Below, piece by piece: positions 1-7,570 of a DNA stretch of 64,000 bases. The translations under genes were made by a program, and so were the position numbers. Each line of letters begins with the position of its first letter. Within the stretch, counting starts at the first letter, position 1. Source of the stretch: Vagococcus silagei (GTDB taxonomy: Bacteria > Bacillota > Bacilli > Lactobacillales > Vagococcaceae); NCBI RefSeq assembly GCF_004795745.1, contig NZ_SDGV01000010.1, positions 62,001-126,000 on the forward strand. The letters are read 5' to 3'. A model generated the notes under the pieces. It worked only from the letters and a program-made list of their open reading frames with translations. It was not told the DNA's origin and did no database searches.

Positions 1-9
1 TTTGTCTCA

Positions 10-54
10 AAAAAATAACTGTTAAACATTTAAATTGCTAAATGTTTAACAGTT
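10..54 (-). terminator. Rho-independent terminator of the YxeA-like gene
   Basis: A perfect 16-bp inverted repeat (17-32 with 39-54, 6-nt loop) is followed on the minus strand by a run of T. It starts 8 bases beyond the stop codon of the minus-strand gene at 62-424. Confidence 0.85.
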
Positions 55-61
55 ACTCACG

Positions 62-424
62 TTATTTGGAAAATTTTTCTTCAATTGTTTTTGGCAGAGC
101 ATCTTTGGTGACTTCTTCCCAGCCCATCACGCCTTTTTTCTTATTGATTTTAAGTTTAAGATAGGCATTTTCTTTCAAAGGTTTATCTTCAACCGTATTG
201 AAAGATTCGACACGTTTTTCGCCTTTGTCATTAAAACTTTCTAATTGATATTCGTATTTGTAATGGCGGGCATCGGGATTGCCATCTTCAGTGTCATAGG
301 TTCTTTTGCCGCCTTTATTAATTTGAGTATAATAATCAGTCGTATTGTAATTTACGTAATAATAATAAAGTGGTCCACCAACTAAAACGCCAGAAACGAG
401 TAGAAAGACTAGAAATTTTTTCAT
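62..424 (-). CDS. YxeA family (DUF1093) secreted or membrane-anchored protein
   Basis: A small protein of about 120 residues with a hydrophobic N-terminal segment (roughly residues 4-20), so an uncleaved signal anchor or signal peptide. The rest is a soluble, lysine-rich domain. The pattern of a YYYxxY stretch after the membrane segment, a central YxYxLxxFxxxGxxK strand and a C-terminal lysine-rich GV..WEEV segment fits the YxeA family, whose function is unknown. I start it at the second ATG (424) because an AAAGG ribosome site sits 9 nt upstream, whereas that site directly abuts the ATG at 433. It is monocistronic, with its own terminator. The family call rests on recalled sequence pattern. 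Confidence 0.75.
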   Translation of the reverse strand: MKKFLVFLLVSGVLVGGPLYYYYVNYNTTDYYTQINKGGKRTYDTEDGNPDARHYKYEYQLESFNDKGEKRVESFNTVEDKPLKENAYLKLKINKKKGVMGWEEVTKDALPKTIEEKFSK

Positions 425-569
425 ATTGATCATCCTTTATTTGTTTTCTTAATGTTGAACCAAGTATATCGTGAGTTTGCAATAGGAAACAGCTAACAAA
501 GAATGAAATTTTTCTCAGTCTTAGGGATGACTTACCTTTATGAGAAAAGTTAGAAATAATTAACAAACA

Positions 570-578
570 TGTTATAAT
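570..578 (+). promoter_or_regulatory. Extended -10 promoter for the 5-FCL/rhomboid operon
   Basis: TG-T-TATAAT is a full extended -10 element, with only a poor -35 upstream. The predicted start near 585 leaves a short leader before the ribosome site AGTGAGGTG. Confidence 0.6.
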
Positions 579-609
579 AGACCAATGACTATAGTAAGTG
601 AGGTGCGAT

Positions 610-1170
610 ATGAAAAAGAAAAGCGATGTTAGAAAAGAAGTTTTAACGAGACTTTCTGAATTAAGTGCTCAAGTTACACTAAAAGAACAAAAAGAATTTG
701 ATGTATTAGCACAATTAAGTGCAATGCCCGAATGGCAAAATGCGAAGGTCATTGGCACGATTTTACCTATGACCAAAGAATTTGATACCTATAAAATAAT
801 TAAACAAGCTGAAAAAGAAAATAAGAGGATTGTCGTACCTAAAACAAAACCTGAACGAGGCATGGATTTTGTAACCTACAAAATAGGAGACGCTTTAGAA
901 AAAACGTCATTTGGCGTGAAAGAACCAGTCGTAACAGACATTGCATTAAAATCAGAAATTGATTTGTTAATTGTCCCTGGTGTTGGTTTTAGATCAGATG
1001 GTTATCGTGTTGGTTTTGGTGGTGGCTACTACGACCGCTTTTTAAGTGATTTTCCTAATAAAACGTGTAGTGTTGTATTCCAAGAACAACTGGCTGAAGA
1101 TTGGGAACCGGGCGAATATGATTTACCAGTGTCGCAGTTAATAATTGATCAACTAAGTCAGGAGGCCTAA
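610..1170 (+). CDS. 5-formyltetrahydrofolate cyclo-ligase (MTHFS family)
   Basis: Cytosolic enzyme that converts 5-formyl-THF to 5,10-methenyl-THF using ATP, returning the storage folate to one-carbon metabolism. The 186-residue length is normal. The C-terminal signature GFGGGYYDRF (about residues 135-144) is the family's nucleotide and substrate loop, preceded by the strand DLLIVPGVGF. The ATG at 610 is chosen over the GTG at 598 because the ribosome site AGTGAGG lies just upstream of 610 and the GTG falls inside it. The rhomboid gene begins one base after the stop, with its own AGGAGG inside the end of this gene, so the two form one operon, an order also seen in Bacillus (yqgN-yqgP). Confidence 0.93.
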   Translation: MKKKSDVRKEVLTRLSELSAQVTLKEQKEFDVLAQLSAMPEWQNAKVIGTILPMTKEFDTYKIIKQAEKENKRIVVPKTKPERGMDFVTYKIGDALEKTSFGVKEPVVTDIALKSEIDLLIVPGVGFRSDGYRVGFGGGYYDRFLSDFPNKTCSVVFQEQLAEDWEPGEYDLPVSQLIIDQLSQEA

Positions 1171-1171
1171 T

Positions 1172-1909
1172 ATGTATCAATTTCAACCAAAACAAAGTAA
1201 ATTTAAACAACTCATGTCAGGCCCTTATGTGATGTATCTCTTTTTAGCAATTCAAGTCATCATATTTGCCTTAATGGAATTATCGGGGGTTTTAAAAGGT
1301 ACATTTTCTGGCTCAACAAGCAGTGCAACATTATACAAATTCGGTGCGATGTATCCAGTGGCAGTGACCGATTTACATCATTTTTGGCGTTTTGTGACAC
1401 CGATTTTTGTTCATATTGGTTTTGTCCATTTTGGTGTCAATTCATTAACACTATATTTTTGCGGACGAATTTTAGAACCCCTCATCGGTCATTGGCGTTT
1501 CTTTGTTTTATATCTTATGAGTGGTATTTTAGGAAATCTCCTCAGTTTTGCATTTGCCAACCCTGTCAGTCTATCGGCAGGTGCGAGTACTTCGATATTT
1601 GGGATGTTCGCAGCATTCTTAATTTTAGGGAGAATGTATCCAAATCAACCATTGATTAATCAAATGTATCAAAACATGAAACTGTTAATTATTATGAACT
1701 TAGTCTTAAATTTATTCGATTCGAGTGTTGATATCTGGGGGCACTTGGGAGGTGCAATTGGTGGCGTGATTATGATGTTGTTGCTTGATGTTCCAAAACG
1801 TTATAAAGCTGCTCAAACTGAGATGAATCCACATTTTAGGATTTTAGCTGGCATCGTGTTAGTTTTTATGATTGTTTTTTGTCTGTTCTACGGGTTTGGC
1901 AAAGCCTAA
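1172..1909 (+). CDS. Rhomboid family intramembrane serine protease
   Basis: Polytopic membrane protease of 245 residues with six or more hydrophobic segments. The catalytic Ser is S139 in GASTSIFG and the catalytic His is H191 in DIWGHLGGAIGG. The HxxxxHxxxN element in TM2 (H81, H86, N90) is also present, so the dyad and oxyanion residues look intact. It is much shorter than Bacillus GluP/YqgP, which adds C-terminal TPR repeats absent here. The usual G after GAS is T140, a mild deviation. It is translationally coupled to the 5-FCL gene and followed by a terminator. Substrates are unknown; the Bacillus relative acts in membrane-protein quality control and magnesium homeostasis. Confidence 0.92.
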   Translation: MYQFQPKQSKFKQLMSGPYVMYLFLAIQVIIFALMELSGVLKGTFSGSTSSATLYKFGAMYPVAVTDLHHFWRFVTPIFVHIGFVHFGVNSLTLYFCGRILEPLIGHWRFFVLYLMSGILGNLLSFAFANPVSLSAGASTSIFGMFAAFLILGRMYPNQPLINQMYQNMKLLIIMNLVLNLFDSSVDIWGHLGGAIGGVIMMLLLDVPKRYKAAQTEMNPHFRILAGIVLVFMIVFCLFYGFGKA

Positions 1910-1930
1910 TTTAACAATTTGTCGAAAAAA

Positions 1931-1972
1931 TGGGCAAAGTCCACAAAAAGACTTTCTGCCCTATTTTTTTTA
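1931..1972 (+). terminator. Terminator after the rhomboid gene
   Basis: GGGCA (1932-1936) pairs with TGCCC (1957-1961), extended by AAGT/ACTT with a two-base bulge, and is followed by a T-rich tract. Confidence 0.7.
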
Positions 1973-1984
1973 AGAAGAAATAGG

Positions 1985-1990
1985 TATAAT
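1985..1990 (+). promoter_or_regulatory. Candidate -10 element for yqgQ-glk
   Basis: A perfect TATAAT follows directly after the upstream terminator. No convincing -35 is visible. The predicted start (about 1997) would leave an extremely short leader for yqgQ. Confidence 0.4.
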
Positions 1991-2008
1991 GTGAGAGGTA
2001 GTGTTGAA

Positions 2009-2227
2009 GTGGAAACGTTATATGATGTGCAACAGTTATTGAAAAGGTTTGGCATTTTTATTTATGTCGGTAATCGTTTATGGGATATTGAACTCATGAT
2101 GATTGAAGTCAAGCAATTGTATGAGGCTGGTGTAATCGAACAACGCGAATATCTCAATGCGATTATGGTGTTACGAGCTGAACATCAATTAGAACAAACG
2201 ATTCAGGAGGAACGAGCGAATGAGTAA
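2009..2227 (+). CDS. yqgQ: YqgQ family (DUF910) small protein
   Basis: A 72-residue protein of the YqgQ family, whose function is unknown. The core YDVQQLLKRFGIFIYVGNRLWDIELM matches the remembered Bacillus protein closely, and the length is typical. I start at the GTG at 2009: the homology begins there and GAGAGG sits about 10 nt upstream. The open frame extends further upstream only through the terminator region. The gene overlaps glk by 8 nt, the same tight coupling to glucokinase seen in Bacillus. Confidence 0.85.
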   Translation: METLYDVQQLLKRFGIFIYVGNRLWDIELMMIEVKQLYEAGVIEQREYLNAIMVLRAEHQLEQTIQEERANE

Positions 2228-3182
2228 GAAATTAATTGGCATCGATTTAGGTGGTACAACAGCAAAATTTGCGATTTTAACCGAAGAGGGTGAAATCCAA
2301 CAAAAGTGGAGCATCCAAACAAATATTGAAGATAATGGGAGCCATATTGTCCCTGACATTATTGCGTCATTAGAACACCGTTTAAATTTATACAATATGA
2401 CCAGTGAAGATTTTGTCGGAATTGGCATGGGAACTCCTGGAACCGTAGACCGTGAAGCTGGAACAGTTGAGGGAGCGTATAACTTAAACTGGGGCTCACT
2501 ACAAGAAGTTAAAACACCAATTGAAGCGGCTTTAAATATTCCGTTTACTTTAGATAATGACGCTAACGTTGCTGCATTAGGCGAACGTTGGAAAGGTGCA
2601 GGCGAAAACGCAGCAGACGTTACTTTCATGACACTGGGGACAGGTGTAGGCGGTGGGATTATTGCCAACTCACAACTGTTACATGGTGTGGCTGGTGCTG
2701 CAGGTGAAATCGGTCATATGACAATTGATCCTGAAGGTTTTGACTGTACTTGTGGTAAAAAAGGCTGTCTTGAAACAGTTGCCAGTGCTACTGGAGTTGT
2801 TCGGTTAGCACGTTTAATGTCAGAAGAGTATTCTGGCGATTCAGAATTAAAATTGAGAATCGATGATGGACAAGATGTTTCAAGTAAAGATATCTTTGAT
2901 TTGGCTAAGGGAAATGATACGTTCGCTCTTTTAGTTGTCGACAAAGTATGTTATTATTTAGGATATGCGTGTGGCGATTTAGGTAACATTCTAAATCCAA
3001 CACATATCGTAATTGGGGGCGGCGTCTCTGCTGCGGGTGACTTTTTATTAGAGCGAATTCAAAAATATTTTAAACAATTTTCGTATCCACAAGTTTTTGC
3101 AAGTACGCAAATTAAGTTAGCTCAATTAGGAAATGAAGCCGGAGTAATTGGAGCAGCTTCACTAGCATTACAATTCAAATAA
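2220..3182 (+). CDS. glk: Glucokinase, ROK family
   Basis: Cytosolic kinase that phosphorylates free glucose at the expense of ATP. The N-terminal phosphate loop is IDLGGTTAKF (8-17), and the catalytic aspartate is D114 in DNDANVAALGE. The ROK zinc signature is H166 with C176, C178 and C183 (CTCGKKGCLE). The length of 320 residues is standard. The start overlaps the yqgQ stop (ATGAGTAA), with AGGAGG upstream. The gene continues into the rhodanese gene 28 nt later without a terminator, so yqgQ, glk and the rhodanese gene form one operon. Confidence 0.96.
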   Translation: MSKKLIGIDLGGTTAKFAILTEEGEIQQKWSIQTNIEDNGSHIVPDIIASLEHRLNLYNMTSEDFVGIGMGTPGTVDREAGTVEGAYNLNWGSLQEVKTPIEAALNIPFTLDNDANVAALGERWKGAGENAADVTFMTLGTGVGGGIIANSQLLHGVAGAAGEIGHMTIDPEGFDCTCGKKGCLETVASATGVVRLARLMSEEYSGDSELKLRIDDGQDVSSKDIFDLAKGNDTFALLVVDKVCYYLGYACGDLGNILNPTHIVIGGGVSAAGDFLLERIQKYFKQFSYPQVFASTQIKLAQLGNEAGVIGAASLALQFK

Positions 3183-3210
3183 TTTAAAAAATTAAAGTGA
3201 GGTTTTATTG

Positions 3211-3612
3211 ATGACGTTTTTTCAAGTCTTTAATATGGTATTAGTCCTAGTCATTATCGGGATTGGTCTTTATCATCTGTATTTTTATATTCAAAGAAAA
3301 CGTGCTGCAGAATGGATTGAAGCAGATAAGTTTCAAGAAACAATGAGATCAGCTCAAGTTATTGATGTACGAGAAAAGCAAGAATTTAACCAAGGGCATA
3401 TTATGGGTGCGCGCAGTGTACCGTATTCATTAGCACGTGCGCAAAAAGAGTATTTGAATGCGATTCGCAAAGATATGCCAGTTTATCTGTATGATAATAA
3501 AAAAATCATCTCAATTAACATGGCACTTTTATTAAAGAAAAATGGTTATAAAGATGTTTACATCTTAAAAGGTGGTTACTCTGGGTGGACAGGTAAAATT
3601 AAGAAAAAATAA
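3211..3612 (+). CDS. Membrane-anchored rhodanese-like protein without the catalytic cysteine
   Basis: A 133-residue protein: one N-terminal membrane segment (about 5-28), then a single rhodanese domain (about 45-128) with the motifs VIDVRE, GHIMGARSVP and GGYSGW. In the active loop, where a sulfurtransferase has Cys, the sequence reads VYLYDNKK, with Asp at about residue 95. Thiosulfate sulfurtransferase activity is therefore not expected, and the domain may be a binding or scaffold module. The ATG at 3211 is preferred over the TTG at 3208 from the spacing to AAAGTGAGG. It is last in the glucokinase operon and followed by a terminator. Related YqhL-type proteins lie near glucokinase in other Firmicutes. 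Confidence 0.85.
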   Translation: MTFFQVFNMVLVLVIIGIGLYHLYFYIQRKRAAEWIEADKFQETMRSAQVIDVREKQEFNQGHIMGARSVPYSLARAQKEYLNAIRKDMPVYLYDNKKIISINMALLLKKNGYKDVYILKGGYSGWTGKIKKK

Positions 3613-3619
3613 TGCAATC

Positions 3620-3662
3620 GAAAACCAAGAGATAGTAGGTCGCTATTTTCTTGGTTTTTTCT
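3620..3662 (+). terminator. Terminator after the glucokinase/rhodanese operon
   Basis: AAAACCAAGA (3621-3630) pairs with TCTTGGTTTT (3649-3658), followed by T. Confidence 0.8.
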
Positions 3663-3692
3663 AACGAAAATATAGAGAGAAAGGGGATAACT

Positions 3693-4454
3693 ATGGGGAA
3701 TTTAGTTAATTTTAGAGATTTAGGTGGTATCCCAACAACAGATGATCGAATCGTTCAAGAAAAAAGAATTCTGCGTGCAGGTCAGTTGGTCAATTTATCA
3801 GATGAAGAAAAAGAAAAGTTAATATCTGAATTCGATTTAGTCAATATTGTTGATTTTAGAGGAGTTAAAGAAGTTACCAGTGCTCCAGATGATGAGTTTG
3901 ATTCTGTTTCATACACTCATCTTGATGTTTTAGCAGAAACGGAAAAAAATTCAGCCAACTTTGATGATATGCAAAATATTTTAACAGTCGAACGTGTCGA
4001 TGAATTGATGATGCAACTGTATACGCAGTTACTTGAAGATAGCGTTTCTCAAAAAGGTTATCAAGAATTTCTTGAATTATTAGTGGCTCAAAAAGAAGGC
4101 GCTACGCTGTTTCATTGCTTTGCGGGTAAAGACCGGACTGGAATTGGCGCAATGCTCTTTTTAAAACTACTAGGTGTCTCAGATGAATTAGTTATTGCGG
4201 ATTATCTAAAAACAAATGAATCTAGACGCGAAGCAAATGAAGCGTTGATTGTTCGTGCTCGTGAGGAAGAAATTTCTGAAGAACATGCACAAGCGCTCTT
4301 GCGTGCTTTATCTGTTGATGTAAGATATTTAAAACATGTGATGACGTTAATTAGTGACCAATATGAATCGTTTGAAAATTATGCTGCTCAAAAATTAAAT
4401 TTTGGACAAAGACAAGTTGATTTACTTAAAGAGTTATATTTGAAAAAGCAATAA
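3693..4454 (+). CDS. Tyrosine-protein phosphatase (Y_phosphatase3 family)
   Basis: A 253-residue protein with the cysteine phosphatase loop HCFAGKDRTG (nucleophile C142, Arg R148) and the N-terminal NFRDLGG motif (about 6-12) that typifies this bacterial dual-specificity/LipA-like family. It is probably cytosolic, since no signal peptide is seen. In vivo substrates (phosphotyrosine proteins or phosphoinositides) cannot be told from sequence. The ATG at 3693 is used because AGAAAGGGGA lies 7 nt upstream; the open frame continues further upstream but runs through the preceding terminator. It is monocistronic, with terminators on both sides. Confidence 0.88.
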   Translation: MGNLVNFRDLGGIPTTDDRIVQEKRILRAGQLVNLSDEEKEKLISEFDLVNIVDFRGVKEVTSAPDDEFDSVSYTHLDVLAETEKNSANFDDMQNILTVERVDELMMQLYTQLLEDSVSQKGYQEFLELLVAQKEGATLFHCFAGKDRTGIGAMLFLKLLGVSDELVIADYLKTNESRREANEALIVRAREEEISEEHAQALLRALSVDVRYLKHVMTLISDQYESFENYAAQKLNFGQRQVDLLKELYLKKQ

Positions 4455-4474
4455 TTATTATTTTTATTAAATGT

Positions 4475-4517
4475 AAAAGAGGTCAGACACTTGGAATAGT
4501 GACTGACCTCTTTTTTT
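4475..4517 (+). terminator. Terminator between convergent genes
   Basis: AGAGGTCAG (4478-4486) pairs with CTGACCTCT (4503-4511), extended by CACT/AGTG, and is followed by seven T on the plus strand. The T-run is short on the minus strand, so it acts mainly for the phosphatase gene. Confidence 0.85.
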
Positions 4518-4525
4518 GCCTATTA

Positions 4526-4696
4526 TTATGAACGAGAATAGCTTTTACGGCTAGCACGACGGCGGTTATCTTCAACCATTTTTTCTTTTTCTTCAACAGG
4601 TTCGATAACAACTTTTTTAAAGCCTACAGCAACGCCAGCTAATGCAGCTAAAGTCATTGCAGTACCAGCAAGAAAGCCTGATGTAAATTTTTTCAT
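4526..4696 (-). CDS. DUF3042 family small membrane protein
   Basis: A 56-residue protein with one N-terminal hydrophobic segment (about 5-25, rich in Ala and Gly) followed by a highly charged tail (KKVVIEPVEEKEK...RRRASRK). This is the pattern of DUF3042, small proteins common in Lactobacillales with no known function. Start at 4696, with AAGGAAG 8 nt upstream. It is convergent with the phosphatase gene. Confidence 0.8.
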   Translation of the reverse strand: MKKFTSGFLAGTAMTLAALAGVAVGFKKVVIEPVEEKEKMVEDNRRRASRKSYSRS

Positions 4697-4938
4697 GAGT
4701 GACACTTCCTTCTCTACAAAATTCAATAAAACTACACTTATATTATGCCGTATTTCTGAACAAAAAGCCAATAATTTATCGAAAATCATTAAAAAAGAGA
4801 GTTTATTACATTTTATGTATAAAAAGTGAGCATGGACTGGCTTTTTATTTGAATGTTTTTCAGAGGAACTTGATCGTGACTTTGAAAAATCTATGTTAGA
4901 ATGGGAAGTGAGAAAGAATCAAGGGTAAGGAGTTTTGT

Positions 4939-5877
4939 ATGAAAAATAAAGTAATTGTTATTGTGGGCCCGACAGGTGTAGGCAAGACAAGTTTAAGTAT
5001 CGAACTTGCGAAAATGCTAGATGGGGAAATTATAAGTGGCGATTCACTACAAGTATATCGCCATTTAGATATCGGAACCGCGAAAGCGACAATTGAAGAA
5101 CGAGAAAATATTCCTCACTATCTACTTGATGTAAGAGAACCAATAGAAAAGTATACGGCGTTTGATTTTAAGGAAGAAGCTGCAATGCGAATTTCTGATA
5201 TCATCAATCGGGGCAAAGTTCCGATTATTGTGGGTGGTACAGGGATGTACATTCAGTCTTTATTATTTGATTTTCAACTGGGTAAAAATGAATCTGAATC
5301 ACTTCAGCAAGAAAAAAGAGCGAGTTTGGAGAAATTAGCATTTGAAAAAGGTAATGAGTGGTTATGGGATCACTTAAATCAGATAGATTCTAAAGCTGCT
5401 GCTACGATTCATCATAATAATGTCAAACGCGTGATTCGTGCAATTGAAGTTTTTGAAAATACAGGAAAAAGTATTCTTGATCAACAAAAAATTGATTTTA
5501 AAAATAGTGATGACATGAAATATGATGCTTATATCATTGGACTAACAACTGAACGAGACTTGCTTTATCAGCGCATCAATCAACGAGTTGACATGATGAT
5601 GTCACAAGGTCTTTTAGAAGAGGCCAAGTATGTCCATCAGTTGGGTTCGGTCCAAGCTAGCCAAGGAATTGGCTACAAAGAGTTCTTTCCTTATTTTGAC
5701 GAGCAAAGTTCTTTAGATGAAGCCGTCGATAAAGTAAAACAACATTCAAGGCAATATGCCAAAAGACAGATGACTTGGTTCCGTAATCGGATGAATGTGA
5801 ATTGGTGGGATCTTGTGACCAATCCAGATTCTGTATCTAGATTAAAAGAAGAGCTAGAGCCATGGATTAAAGAGTAG
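4939..5877 (+). CDS. miaA: tRNA dimethylallyltransferase
   Basis: Transfers a dimethylallyl group from DMAPP to N6 of A37 in tRNAs reading UNN codons. The P-loop GPTGVGKT is at residues 10-17. The substrate-binding SGDSLQVYRHLDIGTAK block follows, then GGTGMYIQSL. The length of 312 residues is normal. AAGGAG lies 7 nt before the ATG. A candidate extended -10 (TGTTAGAAT, 4894-4902) lies upstream. hflX follows after 12 nt with its ribosome site overlapping the miaA stop, so miaA-hflX is an operon, as in many bacteria. Confidence 0.96.
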   Translation: MKNKVIVIVGPTGVGKTSLSIELAKMLDGEIISGDSLQVYRHLDIGTAKATIEERENIPHYLLDVREPIEKYTAFDFKEEAAMRISDIINRGKVPIIVGGTGMYIQSLLFDFQLGKNESESLQQEKRASLEKLAFEKGNEWLWDHLNQIDSKAAATIHHNNVKRVIRAIEVFENTGKSILDQQKIDFKNSDDMKYDAYIIGLTTERDLLYQRINQRVDMMMSQGLLEEAKYVHQLGSVQASQGIGYKEFFPYFDEQSSLDEAVDKVKQHSRQYAKRQMTWFRNRMNVNWWDLVTNPDSVSRLKEELEPWIKE

Positions 5878-5889
5878 GAGGGCTTACTA

Positions 5890-7110
5890 ATCGAAAAAGC
5901 AATTATTGTTGGTGTAGAAACCCAAGAAAATTATTTAACATTTGATGAATCAATGATCGAATTACAAAATTTAACTGAAACAGCACAAGGTGAAGTGGTC
6001 GGCCAATTAACGCAAAAATTGCCGGTTTTAAATAAACGGACAATCGTTGGTAAAGGTAAATTGGAAGAGTTGGCAGCTTTAATTCAATCACGTGATGCTG
6101 AATTAATCATTTTTAACCATGAAGTAACAGCAAGACAAGCTGGATTAATTGAAGAAATAGTTGGCGTTAAAGTGATTGATCGTGTTCAGCTTATTTTGGA
6201 TATTTTTGCCCTTAGAGCAACTTCCAAGGAAGGTCAGTTACAAGTTGAACTCGCACAATTAAGTTATATGTTGCCTCGTTTAACAGGTCAGGGAACGTCG
6301 CTTTCTCGTCTTGGTGGTGGTATCGGCACGAGAGGGCCTGGGGAGACAAAGTTAGAGACAGACCGACGCCATATTCGAAATAAAATGACGCAAATCAAAC
6401 GTGAATTAAAGTTAACGGAAGAACATCGGGAACGTAATCGTGAAAAACGTAAGAATGCGGAAGTCTTCCAAATCGGTTTAATTGGCTATACTAATGCTGG
6501 AAAATCAACGTTAATGAATCAATTAACTGAATCAGACACCTACGCGATGGACCAATTATTCGCAACACTGGATCCATTAACTAAAAAAATGGCACTACCA
6601 GAAGGTTTGAAAATGACTTTGACTGATACAGTAGGATTTATTCAACACCTTCCAACGCAATTAATCGAAGCTTTTCAGTCTACTTTAGAAGAGAGTAAAG
6701 GAATGGACTTACTGTTACATGTTGTCGATGCGAGTTCAACTAATCGCCATCAACAAGAAGAAACGGTTTTAGATTTATTAAAAGATTTAGACATGGAAAA
6801 AATGCCAGTCTTAACTGTTTACAATAAAATTGATTTGTTAGGTGATGAAGCATTCTATCCCACTTTATTTCCAAATATCCTTGTGTCAGCACAACGCACT
6901 GAAGATTCAGAAAAAGTTGAAAAAGGAATTGTGTCGATGATTAAAGAAATTTATCAACCATATACTATTATTCTACAAGCACATGAATCCTATTCACTGA
7001 ATGAATTAATGCAAAAAACGCTATTAACGACTTGGCGTTTTGATGAAGAAAAACAAAATTATGTAGTTGAGGGTTTTGCTCGTCCTGATTCGAAGTGGGC
7101 AAATCATTAA
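5890..7110 (+). CDS. hflX: Ribosome-associated GTPase HflX, apparent ATC start
   Basis: GTPase that splits stalled or hibernating ribosomes. The N-terminal HflX domain has GKGKLEEL and LGGGIGTRGPGETKLE; the G domain has G1 GYTNAGKST (about 199-207), G3 DTVGF and G4 NKID. The first in-frame ATG is at 5953, but the 21 codons before it (EKAIIVGVETQENYLTFDES) match the conserved HflX N-terminus. A strong AGGAGGG site (5876-5882) sits 7 nt before an in-frame ATC at 5890, and no ATG, GTG or TTG occurs in frame between the miaA stop and 5953. I therefore call an ATC start (406 residues). The alternative is a shortened 385-residue protein from 5953, whose upstream bases show no clear ribosome site. 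Confidence 0.9.
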   Translation: MEKAIIVGVETQENYLTFDESMIELQNLTETAQGEVVGQLTQKLPVLNKRTIVGKGKLEELAALIQSRDAELIIFNHEVTARQAGLIEEIVGVKVIDRVQLILDIFALRATSKEGQLQVELAQLSYMLPRLTGQGTSLSRLGGGIGTRGPGETKLETDRRHIRNKMTQIKRELKLTEEHRERNREKRKNAEVFQIGLIGYTNAGKSTLMNQLTESDTYAMDQLFATLDPLTKKMALPEGLKMTLTDTVGFIQHLPTQLIEAFQSTLEESKGMDLLLHVVDASSTNRHQQEETVLDLLKDLDMEKMPVLTVYNKIDLLGDEAFYPTLFPNILVSAQRTEDSEKVEKGIVSMIKEIYQPYTIILQAHESYSLNELMQKTLLTTWRFDEEKQNYVVEGFARPDSKWANH

Positions 7111-7117
7111 TTTTTAT

Positions 7118-7146
7118 AAACCATGTCAGATTATCTGACATGGTTT
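7118..7146 (+). promoter_or_regulatory. GlnR operator upstream of glnRA
   Basis: Positions 7124-7140 read TGTCA-N7-TGACA, a perfect fit to the GlnR/TnrA consensus TGTNA-N7-TNACA, and end 7 bp before the -35 hexamer. The site lies within a longer 13-bp perfect inverted repeat (7118-7130 with 7134-7146). That repeat could also help terminate hflX transcription, but it is not followed by a T-run. Confidence 0.85.
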
Positions 7147-7147
7147 G

Positions 7148-7176
7148 TTGACAAATAAATTGAGGCTTGTTATTCT
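7148..7176 (+). promoter_or_regulatory. glnRA promoter
   Basis: TTGACA (7148-7153), 17-bp spacer, TATTCT (7171-7176) with a TG extension. Confidence 0.85.
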
Positions 7177-7209
7177 CTTACTAACCTTTTATCGAAGGAA
7201 GTGGTCTAA

Positions 7210-7542
7210 TTGAAGAAAAAAGATTTAAAACGTGATGTTGCCGTCTTTCCAATTGGTTCTGTTATGAAATTAACAGAGTTGTCTGCTCGACAAATCCGTT
7301 ATTATGAAGAACAAAAATTGATTTTCCCAAAACGAAATGAAGGGAAAACGCGTCAGTTTTCTTTAAATGATATTGATCGCTTGCTTGAGATAAAAGAAAT
7401 GTTGGACGCTAGTTTCACGATTAAAGAAATCCATAAGCAGTTTAATAAAGAAGGAAAGCCAGAACAGGTTTCTGACGAAAAAATTAGGATTGCTTTATAT
7501 GAGGATATGATGCGTGAAAGTGGCTTACATGGTCGACATTAA
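7210..7542 (+). CDS. glnR: GlnR, MerR-family nitrogen repressor
   Basis: A 110-residue MerR-type winged-helix protein (HTH and wing about 17-60: [17 protein letters not shown]), with a short C-terminal tail that in GlnR senses feedback-inhibited glutamine synthetase. It represses glnRA and other nitrogen genes when glutamine is plentiful. Starts at TTG 7210 with GAAGGAAGTGG upstream. It is first gene of the glnRA operon; a consensus operator lies directly upstream of its promoter, so autoregulation is expected. Confidence 0.95.
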   Translation: MKKKDLKRDVAVFPIGSVMKLTELSARQIRYYEEQKLIFPKRNEGKTRQFSLNDIDRLLEIKEMLDASFTIKEIHKQFNKEGKPEQVSDEKIRIALYEDMMRESGLHGRH

Positions 7543-7570
7543 AACTAATAGGAGAGTTGGAACAAAGAGG

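Noticed and set aside
3651-3692. Upstream extension of the tyrosine phosphatase by 14 codons
   Set aside because: It starts inside the preceding terminator; the ribosome site is before 3693.
4699-4899. A plus-strand frame of 66 codons before miaA
   Set aside because: It overlaps the DUF3042 promoter region antisense and has no ribosome site or recognisable sequence.
7118-7146. Simple terminator for hflX
   Set aside because: The hairpin lacks a T-run and its centre fits the GlnR consensus exactly, so operator is the better call.
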